A stretch of 64,000 bases of DNA from Micropterus salmoides (taxonomy: Eukaryota; Chordata; Actinopteri; Centrarchiformes; Centrarchidae). This document shows positions 24,626-38,638 of this stretch, piece after piece. The DNA lies in contig NW_024040152.1 in assembly GCF_014851395.1 (NCBI RefSeq), forward strand, positions 21,748,644-21,812,643. Direction: 5' to 3'. The position numbers were made by a program, and so were the translations under genes. Each line of letters starts with the position of its first letter. Position 1 is the first letter of the stretch. The notes beneath the pieces are model-generated. The model did no database searches. It saw nothing but the letters and a program-made list of their open reading frames with translations, and was not told where the DNA came from.

Positions 24626-25027
24626 TTATGAGACACAAATCTTCTCCGACACCTTGTTCCAAATGTCTATGACAACAGTGCTGATGCCTGTTGCCACAAG
24701 GAAAAACAAATTTGAGATGTTAGTAAAGAAATCCTTGGCCAAAATTTGTTTCTTTGAGGAAAACTGAACTTGAGATGGTTGCAGTTCCCCTCTCAGCCGC
24801 AGTACAGTCCTCCAGCCACAGAGGGCGCTGCTCTGTCGGCTACTGTGTCACTGGGTCCTCTCTGCTTCCGCTGGTTGAAAGGACTTGTGTGGCAGATTCG
24901 ACAGAAATTTCTACGTACTTAATGTGAAATTAGGCTCTAAATCCAAATTTAGGGATTGTATTTAGTCGTGTGATGCCTCAGCTTTCTCGGTAAATTAGTG
25001 TTCTTTTGTTGTTTAGACGCTGGAGAC

Positions 25028-28000
25028 ATGGACGCACAAAAAGCAGGTAAAGATTTTGGCTAGCTTCAACTCGAATATGTTTGTCGGGTCTTCATGTTAG
25101 TTTGGGCCAAATCAAAATAAACTAACGTGTTGTCTTTAAAACGTGTGTCTGCACTGATTGTTCTTTAATTTTTTTATTCATGCTGTAGACATTATTTACA
25201 GACTTTTCGTTTTGCAAGATAGGTGCAAGGAGTCTACATGGAGTTTGACGTATTTGCCACTGAATGCACAAAGTAACGTCAGCCGTCAAGTTCAATGATG
25301 ATGTGGCTCTGACTGATAGATTCTAATGAAAGTGTTGAGACAGCACCAGATTTTGTAGAGAAAGACAGATTATCGGCCTTAAAACGGAAATACATCGACA
25401 AACACTCAAAATTAACTCTAGCTCATATTTTCATAGGTTCTTTATGATGGTGGCCAATTTCACACAAAAAAATCTGACAAATTCAATATAACTAGATGAA
25501 CTGAATTGCAATATGTTATTAATTATAATCCATATAAGTGAAATACATAAAACCTATAAAATGTTCATATTCAATATCTAACTAGAAAAAGAACTGGATT
25601 TGATGGTGAATAATACTATTATTTGATGAGTCCAAACAGCCTGTTCTTTTAAAGGTGGATTGCGAAACAATAGAAACCAAATGACTGGTTAACACAGAAG
25701 GAATTCAAATAATCTTTTTATTATCAACTTCTGCAGCAAAAACATGCTATCATCACTGAACAGCATTTAATATAGTACTGTAGACTGTGTCTGATTTTAT
25801 TATTGCATGAGTAAGCACATCATGAGCAATGTACAGTCCTGAGTCAAATTCCTCATGTGTACTCATACCTGGCAAATAAAGCTCATTCTGATTCTGATAT
25901 AAGCAACAACATGTGGCACACAACTTCCTTCCTTCCTTTGACACCTAACTCAAGTTGTATGTATTATATAGAAATTAAAAAGAAGAAAAAGGAATAAATG
26001 TCACCAATTTCAACATTTACATCTACTCAAACAAACACACTAAAGATGACATAATACAAAATGGTCTAAGTAAAGAGTTTTCATTCATTTGTCTGTTTGG
26101 CACTTTAGATTAAAACATTTCTGTCATGCCAAAAGTTGCTCCATTGAATCTCTTTGTTTACCTCTCTCTGCCTCTTGATCTTTCACCTTTCTCCTCCCTG
26201 TTTCTCCAGCTGGTTCTGTGTTTATGTGTCGGCTGTGCAACCTCTTCTCTCCAAGTCGCTCTAAGCTGCTGGCCCATTGCTCCCAGCTGCACCCCCAGCA
26301 GGTGCCTCCCGATGAAATCATCATTGCACTGCAGCCCCTTGTAGGAGAGCCTGAGGAGACGCCGGCAGGTCAGATTAGCATGTCATTGCCAGTATTACAA
26401 TCACAGGATCGTGTAAAAAAAAACCAACTATTCTATTTCATGATCATTATAACTTCATTCATTTATTCAGAGATGAACTAGACCTGATTCTCAGTCCATA
26501 AACGTTAATATAGTACTGTATTGGACTCAAACCCCTATCAAATTCATTGTACAAGGTTATTTACCAGATAATTAAAGAGCTTTTCTGTTTTTCATTGTAT
26601 TTGAGGTATAATGATGGAGATGAAAGCTACAGTATACCAGTCTTTAGCTGCACAGAAAATAATTGTTTGTGGGATAAGCTTATTATTCAATTTTGTCTTT
26701 TGTTAATAAAAATAAAACGGTAAAAAAACACAATGTTGTCTTCTTATCTGTTCTGCTGTCTTGTTGGCCCACAGAGAGCCCATTGAAGCGAAAACGAGGA
26801 CGACCGAAAGGCTCTAAGAAGAAGATATGCACGGATTTGACACAGGGCAAGGATGACTCCACCCATTCTCCAGAGGATAATGTTCAAAGAGAAGAAGAAG
26901 GAAATAAGGAGAAGGGAGACAGACAATGTAGCATAATAGAAGGTAGTACTGTGGCCAATTATGTGTGTCCCATAATTCTTTCTTTTTCATTCATAAGACA
27001 TTATAAGTCCCTTTTGCATGAGAGAAGATGCCTGTTTTAGAGTTTATAAACAAATTTAAAGTTCACATATAAAAACTCAATAAACCCTACAAACATTTTG
27101 AGTACTGCTAAGTATTACCTGTCCACAGTCCACTTGACATCAATGAGATTCCTCACACAGTTTTGGAAAATGGCTTTTGCCTGGTTGGTAACTAACTTTT
27201 CTTAACAGTCACTAAATTGTGATGTAGACATTTAAGTCAACTACATTTGTTTTTGTTAGTGATTTCTGTAAACTGGCTCTTTTTTGGTTTTCTTCTGCTA
27301 GGCGAAAGCCACGACGAGAAACTGGGGCTGGAATGTAGGAACTGTCATCGCTCGTTCCGCAACAGACGACAGATCCTCAAACACATCTGCCTGAGAGAAG
27401 AGGAAGAGGAGGAGGACGAAGAGCAGAATGGTGAGGAGTGAAATGAACCTGCAAAAGGAAACATTAATATGCGCCAAAGAGGTATACAAAGAACAGAAGT
27501 TTGGGCGGCTTGAGCGAGCCTGGGAATTATCCATACGCCTGTGTTAACTACCAGATGTTGGTGGGAAAGTGGAAGAATATCATTGACATATATTTATTGT
27601 ACATGGCAATTCAAGGGATTCTTATTAATAGACTCATTTTCAGGGAGCATCTGTGGTGGAACAGGAGTTGAAGGTTATGGGAGTTTGGATCCTGCGGCAG
27701 CAAATCCAAACAAGATGCAACAAAACTCGGCAAGACCGGGACCCGTGAGAGAAAAGGGTAAGTTTAAGATCAGGGCGTGGTTTCTTCAAATTAAATCTTA
27801 CCAGGAGAGACACCTGATTGCAGCTTTGAAAATCGCTCCTGAATGTGATCTGTGAAAGCAAAGTTTGGGGTGAATTGGACTGTATATTATATAAAAACAG
27901 TAAAGAAATTCTACTGAGAGTGAGTCAGCTAATGTGTTAGTGGTGTGCCCTAACTATTCTGTTGGAACTATTTAAAATATATCTACAGGTATTTTACCTG

Positions 28001-31000
28001 CATAAATTCTCAGTTTTACTCTGCCTCATAAGAGTGGGGTTCAGGTTTGGTTTTATGATTCTAGCAGTCTGACCGTTTCTTGTTCTCTGCGTGAAGATGT
28101 TGGCAGCTTAAGACACCTGAGAACTAACCGAAGCCGCATCTCCAAAGAAGGAGGCCAAGCAACAGGAAACAAAAAGTCAGTCATCAGTGTTGTTCTGACA
28201 GAAGATGAAACCTTTCCAGGTTAGTTGTAAAGACTTTGTTTTTGTGCTAGTTTTTACATTCTGGCTAACAGCTGACTTGTCTGTTTATGAAAACATACTG
28301 TATTTATAAGATGTTACCTTTAATTCAACAGGTGTTTCTAAAATGGTTCCAGTAGAGGACCATTCAGCAGAAACAGAGTCCACGGCCATCCAGGCTCAAC
28401 CTCAGGTAAGCACAGGAACACACAGGGACAACAATGAAAAACTAGAATCACAACTACATCTCTTTTTAGAGACCAGTGTCCCAGTTACTCAGGATAGTGC
28501 ACATTTTTGTGAGCAGTTCATATAGCCACTACAGTATTTTATACCAAAAACATAATCTCTATAAATACTTCCGACAGTCTTTTGCTGGTGACCGCTGTAT
28601 TAATTACACAAGGATGTTGGATCAGATGCAAAAAAGATTTACTTTTTAAAATATGCATTGGTTTAGCATTTTAGGGTTTCAACTGCATTTCAAATATGAT
28701 AATTCTGTGATAAAATGTTGCAGTGTGTGTTTTCTTGTCTTTTAAAAAAAACATTATTTGATTTGAATTGATCTGTGAATTCCAATACAATATGGGTTTA
28801 TTTATTCAATTTCTCTGGGCTGTCAGCAGTCTGCAGTCTTGCAGAGTCAATCACAAGACCTTGTAAGTGAAGCCAGCGAAGGTAACCCTAAAACCGACCA
28901 GGAGCCAAGGTAATATAATCAATATATCACATATCAACACATCTCTGCTATAATTCTTTGAATGTAAAAAAATAACTGATGGTCATGGTAACTAATGGTC
29001 AGTGAGCTTCATATAGAAAATCTCACAGTGAGAGTTGATTTAACAACATGTATGCATACATTTCTTTGTAAAGCCCTTTTTTAAGTTTCTGCTGTCAGCA
29101 GTCTGATCCCTTTGTTTTCTATTCCTAGTTCGGACCCGGCCTCCACAACATCAACAACAACAACAACAACAGCAGCAGCAAGCAGAGGCTTCCAGGAATA
29201 TTCTATCAAGCAAGATGCTATCAAGTACTGTATGAATATTTCACTAAATGTAAAAAATTGGCTCTATTTTATAGATGATTTGGCTGAATGCTCATGTGTA
29301 AACTACAAGCCACACACTACTGTAATTAAATAAAATAAAATAAACTATGTGCCGCTAAGAATGTCCCGCTGCTTTTCCTATTTTTTGAGGTGTTAAAAGT
29401 TCTTTAGTTGAATTGCTTATTGGTGTTGTTGATTTCTGTGCAGCCTAGAGCCAGTTGAAGAAGTTCATGTATTTTTATTAGCAAGATCAACAAGAATCTC
29501 CACTGCAACAATAGCAGCTACAATGACATTGGTCAACTGGTGTAATGTAATATTGTCACTCTCTGTCTCCCAGTTTACTTCAGAGCCAGTTGAAGATCTT
29601 TGCCTGCGAGTTCTGTAATAAGATCTTTAAATTCAGACACTCGCTGATTGCCCACCTCAGGACACACACACAGGAGAAACCGTTCCAGTGTCCCCACTGT
29701 GACTACGCATCAGCCATCAAAGGTAAATCAAGGCTTAGCGGCACACAGGAGAAACTGTCTTCAAGTCCACACAGAAGCTTCCGCTAGATTCTTAGACAGT
29801 GAGACAGAATCAAATTGTTGTAGGGGGCTGTAGAGACATTACTATGTCTTCACTTCTCCTTCAAATATATAATCAAGTACCTTTGCAATTCCTGCTAATG
29901 ACTACTATAATCAGTAAGACTGGATAGTCTTGCAAGTCTTTAATGCTTCCTAGTAGGAAATGTGGAAATATCAATAGTTACAAACATGAAATTACTGGAA
30001 ACATATAAAAAGATAGCAGGCAGATTTGTAATTCCTGTAAAAGCTGCATATTTACTGACCTACTTACTTGGTTTTTCCTTCAAAGCCAACCTGAATGTTC
30101 ACCTGAGGAAGCACACAGGAGAGAAGTTCAGCTGCCAGCACTGTCCTTTCAACTGCCTCAGCCCAGGGCACCTCAAGGTGTTGGGTTTACTCTTATTGAT
30201 GTTATTAGCAATACTGTTATATCCTTGGTATAATTACTATTAACATGCAAGCTCCAATATACAATGTGGACTCCCTTTATCAGGGTTAGGTTGTTTTTTT
30301 AATTTGTGTTACCACTTATCTTCAATACAGAATACATGTGATTTTATGAATGTGATTTTGTGTTTTTGGATGTAGACGTATTTTTGTTTGTTGTTCACTT
30401 TTGATGTTTGATTCTGATGCTGGTTTCCACATCCAGATACATTTTCCGGGTTTTTCTGTGTTCCTGGTAATGCAGGTCCACACAGAGCGAGTTCATCTGA
30501 AGGTGAAGCAGCACTGCAGCTTTTGTGAGAAGAAATACTCAGATGTAAAGAATTTGCTGAAACACATGGAGAAACGGCATAACTTGAAGGACACTGCTGT
30601 CCAGCAGAGTTACCAGCAACTCAGGTTTGAACTACATAGCGTCCAATTATGTTACCTTGCCATCTAGGTGTTTATCCCTGACAACCACCCGACACATCTG
30701 CCCTTCAAATCTGTTTATGTTTTCTAGGTTAAAGACTCGTCAGGGCCTCAGACAGCTCCTCTACCACTGCCCCACCTGTAACCGCCGCTTTAAGAACCAG
30801 CTCGAGCGGGAGCGCCACCTGTTGGTCCATGGGCCCCAGCGTCCCTTCGCTTGCCTCCTCTGTGACCATGCAGCAACCAAGCTGGCCGCTCTCGCTGCTC
30901 ACATCAGGAAGCACCTCTTCATGTACTTGTGCTGCGTGTGTGACGGGAAGTTTGTCAGCTCCCAGAGACTGAAGAGTCACCTGATAGAGTCTCACCCTGA

Positions 31001-34000
31001 GCTGGACCAGCAGCAGGCCTTCACCGACTGCATCAACAACAGCTACTATCTGATGCAGCCTGGAGGAGGCATGAGGGGGGACGAGGAGAGGGAAGATGCA
31101 AAGAATGGGACGAAGGAAGAGCACACGATAGATAAGGAGGGCGAAGATGAGAGGACGAGAGAAATGAAGAGGAGAGGAAATGATGTAGGGGAAGGGGAGC
31201 AGCTAATAGTAGCAGCGAGCAAAGAGAGGGAGCAGGAAAAGGAGGATGGACAAGCAAATTATCTTGGTGAAAGTACAGATAAAGGACAGGTGAGAGAGGG
31301 AGAGATGGCGAAAGATGGAGAATTAGGAGGCGTGCAAGAACAAGCGATTTCTGTGGCAACCACACCTCCCTCTGACAGACGGGATGAGGCAACAGCTGGG
31401 ACAAGGTCGCAGGACAACACTGCGGACTCACACACCCCTGCAGACAATACACAGACTCCTTTATCATCAGAGAGCATTCACACCCCTCTCGTGAAGGATA
31501 GCACTCAAGAAAACACACACCCAGCTGATGAGAATGCACCTGCATCTTTGCCGTCGGCACCTCCAGGAGAAGAGAGACAAACTCCACAGTCAGAAGAGGT
31601 AAATTAATTCCAGGTACTTGAGAGGGACAGTAGTGTCTGATACTGTAGGACTGCAACTATTTTCTCGATTAATCATTTGGCCTATTAAACATCAGAAAAT
31701 GCCCGTCGCTATTTTCTAGAGCCCGTGCCGATGTCATCAAGTGACCTATTTTGTCCAACCAACAAAAACATTTAATTTAATATAATGTTTTATCAAGGAA
31801 AAGCAGCACATTTTCACATTTAAGAAGCTCAGACAAGAAAATGTTTTTTACTTGACTGACTGAATGAATAATCAGTTATCAAAATAAATGCTGATTAATT
31901 TTCTGTCAATCGACTAATAGATTAATGGCATAATCAGTTAATCAAATAATTGTTGCGCCTTTAATGTCAGCACTAAATTCTTCAGTGGAAGCCACTAATT
32001 AGTTGCCTCTGTGTTCTTTTGCATTACAAGACTTTTATTTTGGCATCAGCAGACAGATACAGTATGTCTAATTAATTGATTATCCACCCAAAGTAACGTT
32101 ATTCTGTACATATAGAAAGGGCAATGATTTCACTCTAAAGATGATAACTTATTAATGGCATTATTAGTAAATACAAATAACGATAACACATATTGCTCAA
32201 TGCAGTTGAAACCTCTTTAATGGAAGTCCTGCTAATCATCTTTTAATCTCCTGAGGTGGACTTTCTCCTCCTTAGCTTTGCTCCTGGCGATCTGATTAGT
32301 TCTCTGTTTTCTGGTAGGTGTCGGATGTTTCCCACCAGAGTGCGTTCCAGCAGGTGTTCTCATCTCTTCAGAAGACTCGTTTTAATATGGAGTCTTTCCA
32401 GCGGCTCAGGAAAATTTACGGAGAGCTGGAATGTCAATACTGTGGTGAGATGACAAAACCCACTTGAGTAGGCTGGTTGTGTTTTGTCCTGTTATTTCAT
32501 TTATTTATTTTTCCATTTTCCATATTATTATTTATTACTTAGCGTTTCTTCTGTCTTGCTTGAGTGTTAAATCGTGTTTTTTTCCCTTTCTGCTGCACAG
32601 GTAAACTGTTCTGGTACAAAGTCCACTATAACGTCCATGTACGCACACACACCAAGGAGCACTCACATTACTGTTCAAAGTGTAGCTACTCGTCCATTAC
32701 CAAAAGCTCTTTAAAGCGGCACCAGATCCAGAAACACAGCGGCTTGCTGCTGCCTTGTTCAGAAGCCGGCTGCAAATACACCACACCTGACAAATACAAG
32801 CTTCAAGCCCATTTGAGGACGCACCAGGAACAGGTAACCAGTCAGTTTGAGTACGTACTCCCTCCTCGACCACCTCAGAGGACAAATATTCCTTTGACCT
32901 TGACCTGGGAGAATACTTTGATTAAATGTCAATATATGTTTTTGTCTCGTGTACCTCAATAAAACTTTATATGTGTTTGATCTATATGTTATGCCTTTGT
33001 CTTGTGGTTGTTTACAGGGGAAGAGTGTGACTTGTCCTGTCTGCCAGCACATCTGTCCAGAGCACAGACTAAAACACCACATCAAAACAGCTCACCCTGG
33101 TAAAGAACACACACACATATAGATTACAACACACATACATTAAAAAACAAATTCAAACCCCACCTAGGACTTAGTGTAAGTATTAACATTTCCCCTGTGT
33201 GACAAATTTGACCCCTAGGCTGAAAGTTTTTTCTTATGCTGTAGTTAGAATGTTTATGCTAATTTTATAGTATGACATCCCCTATTTATGACTTGTGTGT
33301 CTCATTGTGATGATACTCTGTAGAAGGCAATGTTGTATATTATGGGGAAGCGTGGACTAAGGTAAATTAAGATAATAAATGCATTCTTGCTGCTTTGAAC
33401 CAGAGTTACCTTATCACACCTGAATGGAATAAATAGCTAGTCACACAGTTAAAGTTCAAGAACATTTCCAAGGTTGCGATGTCATTTTTTGTGTTTGTGG
33501 GTTTGTGTTGGGCAGACACACCACCTTTACACCAAGGTAAAGGACTGATGGTGCAGCGCGCAGAGAAGTGCCCCTACTGTGACTCCTACTTCTTGAAGAA
33601 CAGCAGTGACTTTCAGCGGCACATCTGGGCGCACCAAGGTGTGCTTTTGCTATACTTTTAACACAGACACACACATACATACAGCGAGAGTCTGGTGAAA
33701 CATCAGCGTTCATGCACAGTATTTCATTGCTTGGTTACTGGTGATCTGAGCTTCCATCTGTCTCTCTTACTCCTGGCTGCCCTTCAGGAGGATGAACTAG
33801 ACTGAAAACATACTGCAGCTGTTGTTGAAGGAAATGTGCCTGTTGGTCGAGTTACACAAACAAACAAAGTCGTCCACTTTTGCTGCTGGCATTATTTCAA
33901 AGATGAAAAATTCTAGAATCTGGCAATGAAGATTGGCAGAAATTACATAATATGAGACATGCTGTTTTAAGGAATGATTTTCTCTTGCAACAATCCCTTC

Positions 34001-37000
34001 GTCTTTGCAAAACATGTGTAACTTTCATGCTGTTTCTAGTGAGAAATAATAATAATAGTAGACTGCTAAAATCACGGCTATACACGGCTGATGAATACAT
34101 GGTTGTTGAGCTTTAGTTATTTAATACATAAAGCATGTCCACTTTAGCTATAATATACAATGTCTTGTCTTGAGGAAGTGAATTGTTAGTCCTACTCCTC
34201 TTCCCCTCGGCCCCTGCATCAACACTTGTTTACCTTGATGAGCTGTTTACCTTGAAGTTACATCTGTCCTGAGGCTGAGGTAGCTGGCAGACATAAATCC
34301 AGCACAGGTGTTGATGAAGGTCTCAGCAAACACAGCCAGCTTACCAAAACTCCCTGCAATGCATATGCTCATTGTGTTTGTCGTCAGGTTTATCTGGCTT
34401 TATCCTTGTCACTTAAGATTATCAGTCTAGTTCACTGCTGGCTGCACCCATACAACTAAAAAGCCAGTGTAGTCACAAGGTGACTAAAAACATTCAGACA
34501 CAAAAACATTATATTATTTTATCAAACTACAGACAATTTTTTATTATTATTATTTTTATTATTTTGAGCAATGATACCTCAAGTATTTTCAATCAACATA
34601 GTGCATGTTAATAAGCTGACAAATGAGCCATTCGCCAAACCACTGTAATCCAACACCTCACCAAATACCATATTGTTTCTTCACACTTTTATATCCCTTT
34701 ATTCCAAAGCAAGTCTTTTTTTTCAGCATTTTGTTGCTGGTTTTTAAGTGTGTGTTTTTACGCGTGTCCATGCGTGCAGGTTTGAAGCCATACGTCTGCA
34801 GTGTGTGTGACTATGCAGGCCGCAGCAGGAGTAACTTAAAGACTCATATGAACCGACACAACACAGAGAGGCATCATCTGTGTGATCTGTGTGGTAAAAA
34901 GTTCAAATCCAAAGTCACGCTGAAAAGCCACAGACTGAGCCACACAGATGAAGGTGTGTACACTCTTCTCTGTCACTGACAATGTTTTTTGTGCTGCCAT
35001 TGTTGTCATAGCTAATTTTCCGTTTATTTATTATTGCCCATTTTATAATTTTCTTATGCATGACACAAGTATTCTGCTAGACTATCAGATAATCAGATAT
35101 TCAAGAGTAATTAATTTGTGTTTGTTCAGGGAAACGGTTTCAATGTTTGGAGTGCGACTTCACCTCGGTCTCTAAACCTTCTTTGCTCAGACACATGGAA
35201 CAACACGCTGAGTTTAAGGTCAGAATACGCACTCGAGAAGAGGCACACACAGCTTACAGCTTACTATGTACAAAGAAACACCCTTATACTGTATGTATGT
35301 GTGAATGGTAAAATATCAATCGGAAGAAATTGTCTAAAGAGCTCTTTCTTTTCATTTGTATGGGAAAAAAGTATTTTATTTATTTTTACATTTTACCAAT
35401 GCATAATTTAGTCTGACTTGTCGTGGGCATTGTTCAGGATATCAGAAATGAGACTGTAGCTTTAACTCACACTCCCCAGCTATTGTACTGCTACTTTCTT
35501 GACTAAAATTAAACAACAAAACAAACAGGTCATAAAGCAAAGCTAAGCAAAGCTCCACCCATGATCAGTCACTGTTTTGATAAAGTGATTGACAAGTTGT
35601 TTAGAAAAACTCAATTCATATTTCAAATGCAGTCTTGTCTCTCAGATATTTCATTTACATTAACTTGTGTATGTTTGTGTCTATCTGTGTAGCCTTTTCG
35701 CTGCGCTCACTGCCACTACTCCTGTAACATTGCTGGTCCCCTGAAACGACACTACAACATGAAACACCCGGATCAGAAATATCAGAATGCTGGACCTGGA
35801 CTGCCAAACCCTGATGCTCTGAAACAGCAAGGTCTCATCTCTGTGTTCTTATGCTGTTATGTCTAGATTTTTCATGTTCTTTCAAGTAATATTTTACTAC
35901 AGTAGGTGATTTGTGCTGTGTAAAGATTTTTGAAGGTTGACATTATGGTGAAAACTCTAGCTTGTAGTGGGACAGAACTTGACAGTCTGTAATAGCAGTA
36001 TGAACTGATACATTCAGTGTCTATTGTAAAAGTATTGTATAGTTGCTGATGTTGTTGAGCAACATATGGGATTGCCCAACATGTGTTCAGCATAACCTAA
36101 CATAGCTTTTGTGTGTGCCTGCGTTTAGGTGGTATGAAGTGCCCTGAATGTGAATTTGTTTATGGCACCAAGTGGGAGCTGAACCGCCACCTGAAGAGCA
36201 AACACAGCCTGAAAGTGGTCGAAGGCACCTGGGAGGTAAACAGTACACACATACGCAGGCCAGATACAGTGAATAAAGGTGCTGGGTTATTGTTTTAGCT
36301 GTCCTAGCAACATGGCTCTAGGGATGGCAATGTCGGTATGTTTGTCTGTCCACCACTTTGGTCTGACTGATGTATCTTGACAACTATTGGAAGGACTCCT
36401 GTTAAATTTTGCAAAGGTCCTCAGGGCATAATTGTAATCATGTTGGTGACTCCATGACTTTAACCTCTTGCAACATCAAACAGTGTATGCATTACAAAGT
36501 GTAATTTTGTCCAATACTTTATTTTATGACCAACTATTTGCTAAACTATTGATTTCTTTTTAGCCTCAGCTGTACTTTATCATTGTAAGCATTTTAGCAT
36601 TATGCTCAAGTACAGCCACACAGAGCTGCTAGCATGGCAGTAGTAGGCACTAGTCTTGTTTCTGTCTCAGTCTCTTGCCATTGAAAATTATATTTCTGAA
36701 TTAGAAACTTAAAAACTGTTGCTGAAATACCACTGGACACTGGAAGCTCGACCAGCATATAATATAAGTTTCAATTGTTTTTATTTTTCAAAGCCAGTGT
36801 TTTCAGGAGAGAACACTCTCTCATATGTATACGTTTCCAGGTGGGGGAGACAGTAGAGGCCCAGTATGTGCCTGTGGAGGATGAAGAGCAGCTGACAGAA
36901 GCACCAGTAGCAGCCCTGCAAGACAACGGTAACAGTGCTAGACATACAGTAGATGTCTGACTCAGACAAACCAAATGTGGCTATTTCTATTAATGTTTGT

Positions 37001-37440
37001 TATTAATGTGCCTTAGTATATGTGGTACGTGCCACATCACAATATATATGTCTTTTGTTTTCAGTTAATATCCAGCAGATCACTGAGTTGAGTTCAGAGA
37101 CTCACGACGCTGTCACCTCCATGGTCGCCATGGCTCCAGGCACTGTTACCGTTGTACAACAGGTAAACCACAACACATCACTCACTCAGGAAATCATGAG
37201 TGGTTGAGGCAAAATGTTGACGTGGAGTTGTGGCTGAAGTTGCAGGTGGCCGATGAGCAGGAATTTGGTAACTGCAGCAACCAGCTGATGGTGTTGAACG
37301 CAGAGGGGGGTCTAACTGGCAACCAGGTGATGGTGGTGGAGGAGGCACACGGCCTGGAGGCTCTGACAGTCCTCACTCAGGGAGAAAACACCCACCACTA
37401 CATCGTCTATGTCCAGGAACACACTGTAGAAATCAACTAG
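25028..37440 (+). CDS. zfat: Zinc finger and AT-hook domain protein ZFAT
   Basis: Twenty-four coding exons: 25028-25046, 26210-26368, 26775-26942, 27302-27430, 27644-27757, 28097-28219, 28332-28405, 28827-28909, 29129-29224, 29574-29722, 30086-30177, 30476-30624, 30728-31598, 32318-32444, 32601-32833, 33018-33099, 33516-33638, 34780-34953, 35130-35218, 35693-35831, 36129-36235, 36841-36928, 37065-37162, 37246-37440. Phases agree throughout, giving 1226 residues (human ZFAT 1243). Order: first finger FMCRLCNLF (~11-33), AT-hook KRKRGRPKG (~64-72), weak finger ECRNCHRSF (~126), fingers 3-9 (~331-550), a long acidic low-complexity stretch (~560-742, exon 13), fingers 10-19 (~778-1090), then MAPGTVTVVQQ and a YIVYVQEH C-terminus. 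ZFAT is a nuclear DNA-binding regulator of blood, endothelial and immune-cell genes. The last splice (37163-37245) is doubtful: the 83 bp look like coding sequence out of frame. Exon 5 and the acceptor of exon 8 are less certain. Confidence 0.95.
25775..25905 (+). repeat. CR1/L2 LINE 3' tail fragment in zfat intron 1
   Basis: GAGTCAAATTCCTCATGTGT, then ACTCATACCTGGCAAATAAA and ATTCTGATTCTGAT. This matches the 3' end of the LINE at 22068-23290, so it is a 5'-truncated copy of the same family. Confidence 0.8.
29143..29182 (+). repeat. Coding (ACA)n/(GCA)n microsatellite in zfat exon 9
   Basis: A run of ACA and GCA codons in frame gives a short Thr-then-Ala tract (TSTTTTTTAAAS) just before the conserved GFQEYSI segment. 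It lies in a linker and not in a zinc finger. Length variation between individuals is plausible. Confidence 0.7.
31646..31965. repeat. hAT-like MITE remnant in zfat intron 13
   Basis: Begins TAGGACTGCAACTATTTTCT followed by CGATTAATCA and ends near AATTGTTGCGCCTTTA, with TCACATTTAAGAAGCTCAGA inside. This fits the abundant fish family with TAGGGCTGCAAC ends seen again at 44044 and 45312. Ends are degenerate. Confidence 0.6.
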
Positions 37441-37712
37441 CAATGCTAGTGTTGCAACATAAGACTGTTGAGCCATGAGTGTGACGGGATAAGTGAGTAT
37501 CAGTAGCTCAGTATGAAGTAACATAAAATGTACCAATAAGCAATACAATCAGGATTTAGTGAATGTTTCCCTGTCATCATGAAAAAATTACATTGTTAAG
37601 AATTTTTCACTCACTTGGTAATTATGAAAACAATTGCAAACAAGTGCAGTACTGAGTTGTGTGATCATTTAACATTGAATGAATTGAATGTTGTATTTAC
37701 AAAGTATATTTA

Positions 37713-37718
37713 AATAAA
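37713..37718 (+). terminator. Polyadenylation signal AATAAA of zfat
   Basis: The AATAAA lies 273 bases after the zfat stop codon, followed by a TG-containing stretch. It is the best-placed 3' processing signal before the mtbp spacer. The used site is not proven. Confidence 0.55.
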
Positions 37719-38029
37719 ATCCTTGTCCTGCACTGCTTGATGCACTGTAAGGACGTCATTCAAATCTCCAAGTTGTTAATTTTAGTTCAGTTGTTGCTCA
37801 GAATGTTTTGTCATGAGAGTTAAACACTTTTGCTGTCAAACATTTTTTGTTTGGTACAGTTTTCAAATTATAACCCAATTTTGACATGTGCAACAATATA
37901 TATAAAGTTTAAATAATTGAGTCTAATTCATTACTACTATTTATCATTACATTTCTGTTAACACTGTATAATACTGTACATATCTGAAAACTTTATATTT
38001 ATATGTATATTTTAATATTTGTATATTTT

Positions 38030-38150
38030 ATTATATTTTTTACTTACCTACTTTCTATTATTTTTATTCCTTAAACCTTGATTTGCAAGTGAGCAATTTG
38101 TAACAAAGAATTTCCCCTTGGAGATCAAAAAGTATTTCTGATTCTGACTT
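38030..38150 (+). repeat. LINE 3' tail fragment between zfat and mtbp
   Basis: AAAGAATTTCCCCTTGGAGA, then AAAAGTATTTCTGATTCTGA, a common fish L2-type 3' end of a different subfamily from the copy at 22068-23290. Confidence 0.65.
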
Positions 38151-38324
38151 GGTTGGGTTTAGGCAACAAAACTAGCAGTAATTTTGATCAAAATAATTAA
38201 ATACTACCACCATCAGTGTCTATAGTCAATGTATTTAGTACGGTAGTCCTCAACCATATGCCTCATAGTGGGTTTGGTCCACTGCTTACCTTTTTCAGAC
38301 CCTCAGCGACTTTATTTCTTTTTC

Positions 38325-38465
38325 TAAAAAAGATATTTTGGGGTCTTTCTCGCTTTTATTCGTGACAGGACAGTTGATAGACAGAACATGTGGAAGAGAG
38401 AGAGGATGACATGCAGCAAAGGGCCACAGTTTGGCTAGAACCCGGGCCGCTGCCCACCCCCAGCA
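38325..38465. repeat. Dispersed repeat (GATGACATGCAGCAAAGGGCC type)
   Basis: GACAGGACAGTTGATAGACA, GGATGACATGCAGCAAAGGG and AACCCGGGCCGCTGC form a string that, from memory, is frequent in teleost genomes. No ends or coding sequence are visible. Confidence 0.5.
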
Positions 38466-38638
38466 ACTTAATTTCTAAAAAAGACGTTTTTATTGTATGT
38501 GACACTTGTACATGATACATCCGCACTTGAAAGTAGGACATATGCTGATGCAGTAGCAACGATTTTAATGTTTTTAACACTGTCGGACCGTTTGGATTTC
38601 TGAGTCGCTGTACCAGGTCTATCTGGTAGTTCAGTCTA

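Noticed and set aside
31033..31656. 207-codon open frame on the minus strand
   Set aside because: Antisense shadow of the acidic low-complexity part of zfat exon 13. The sense reading has conserved zinc fingers and fits the splice phases.
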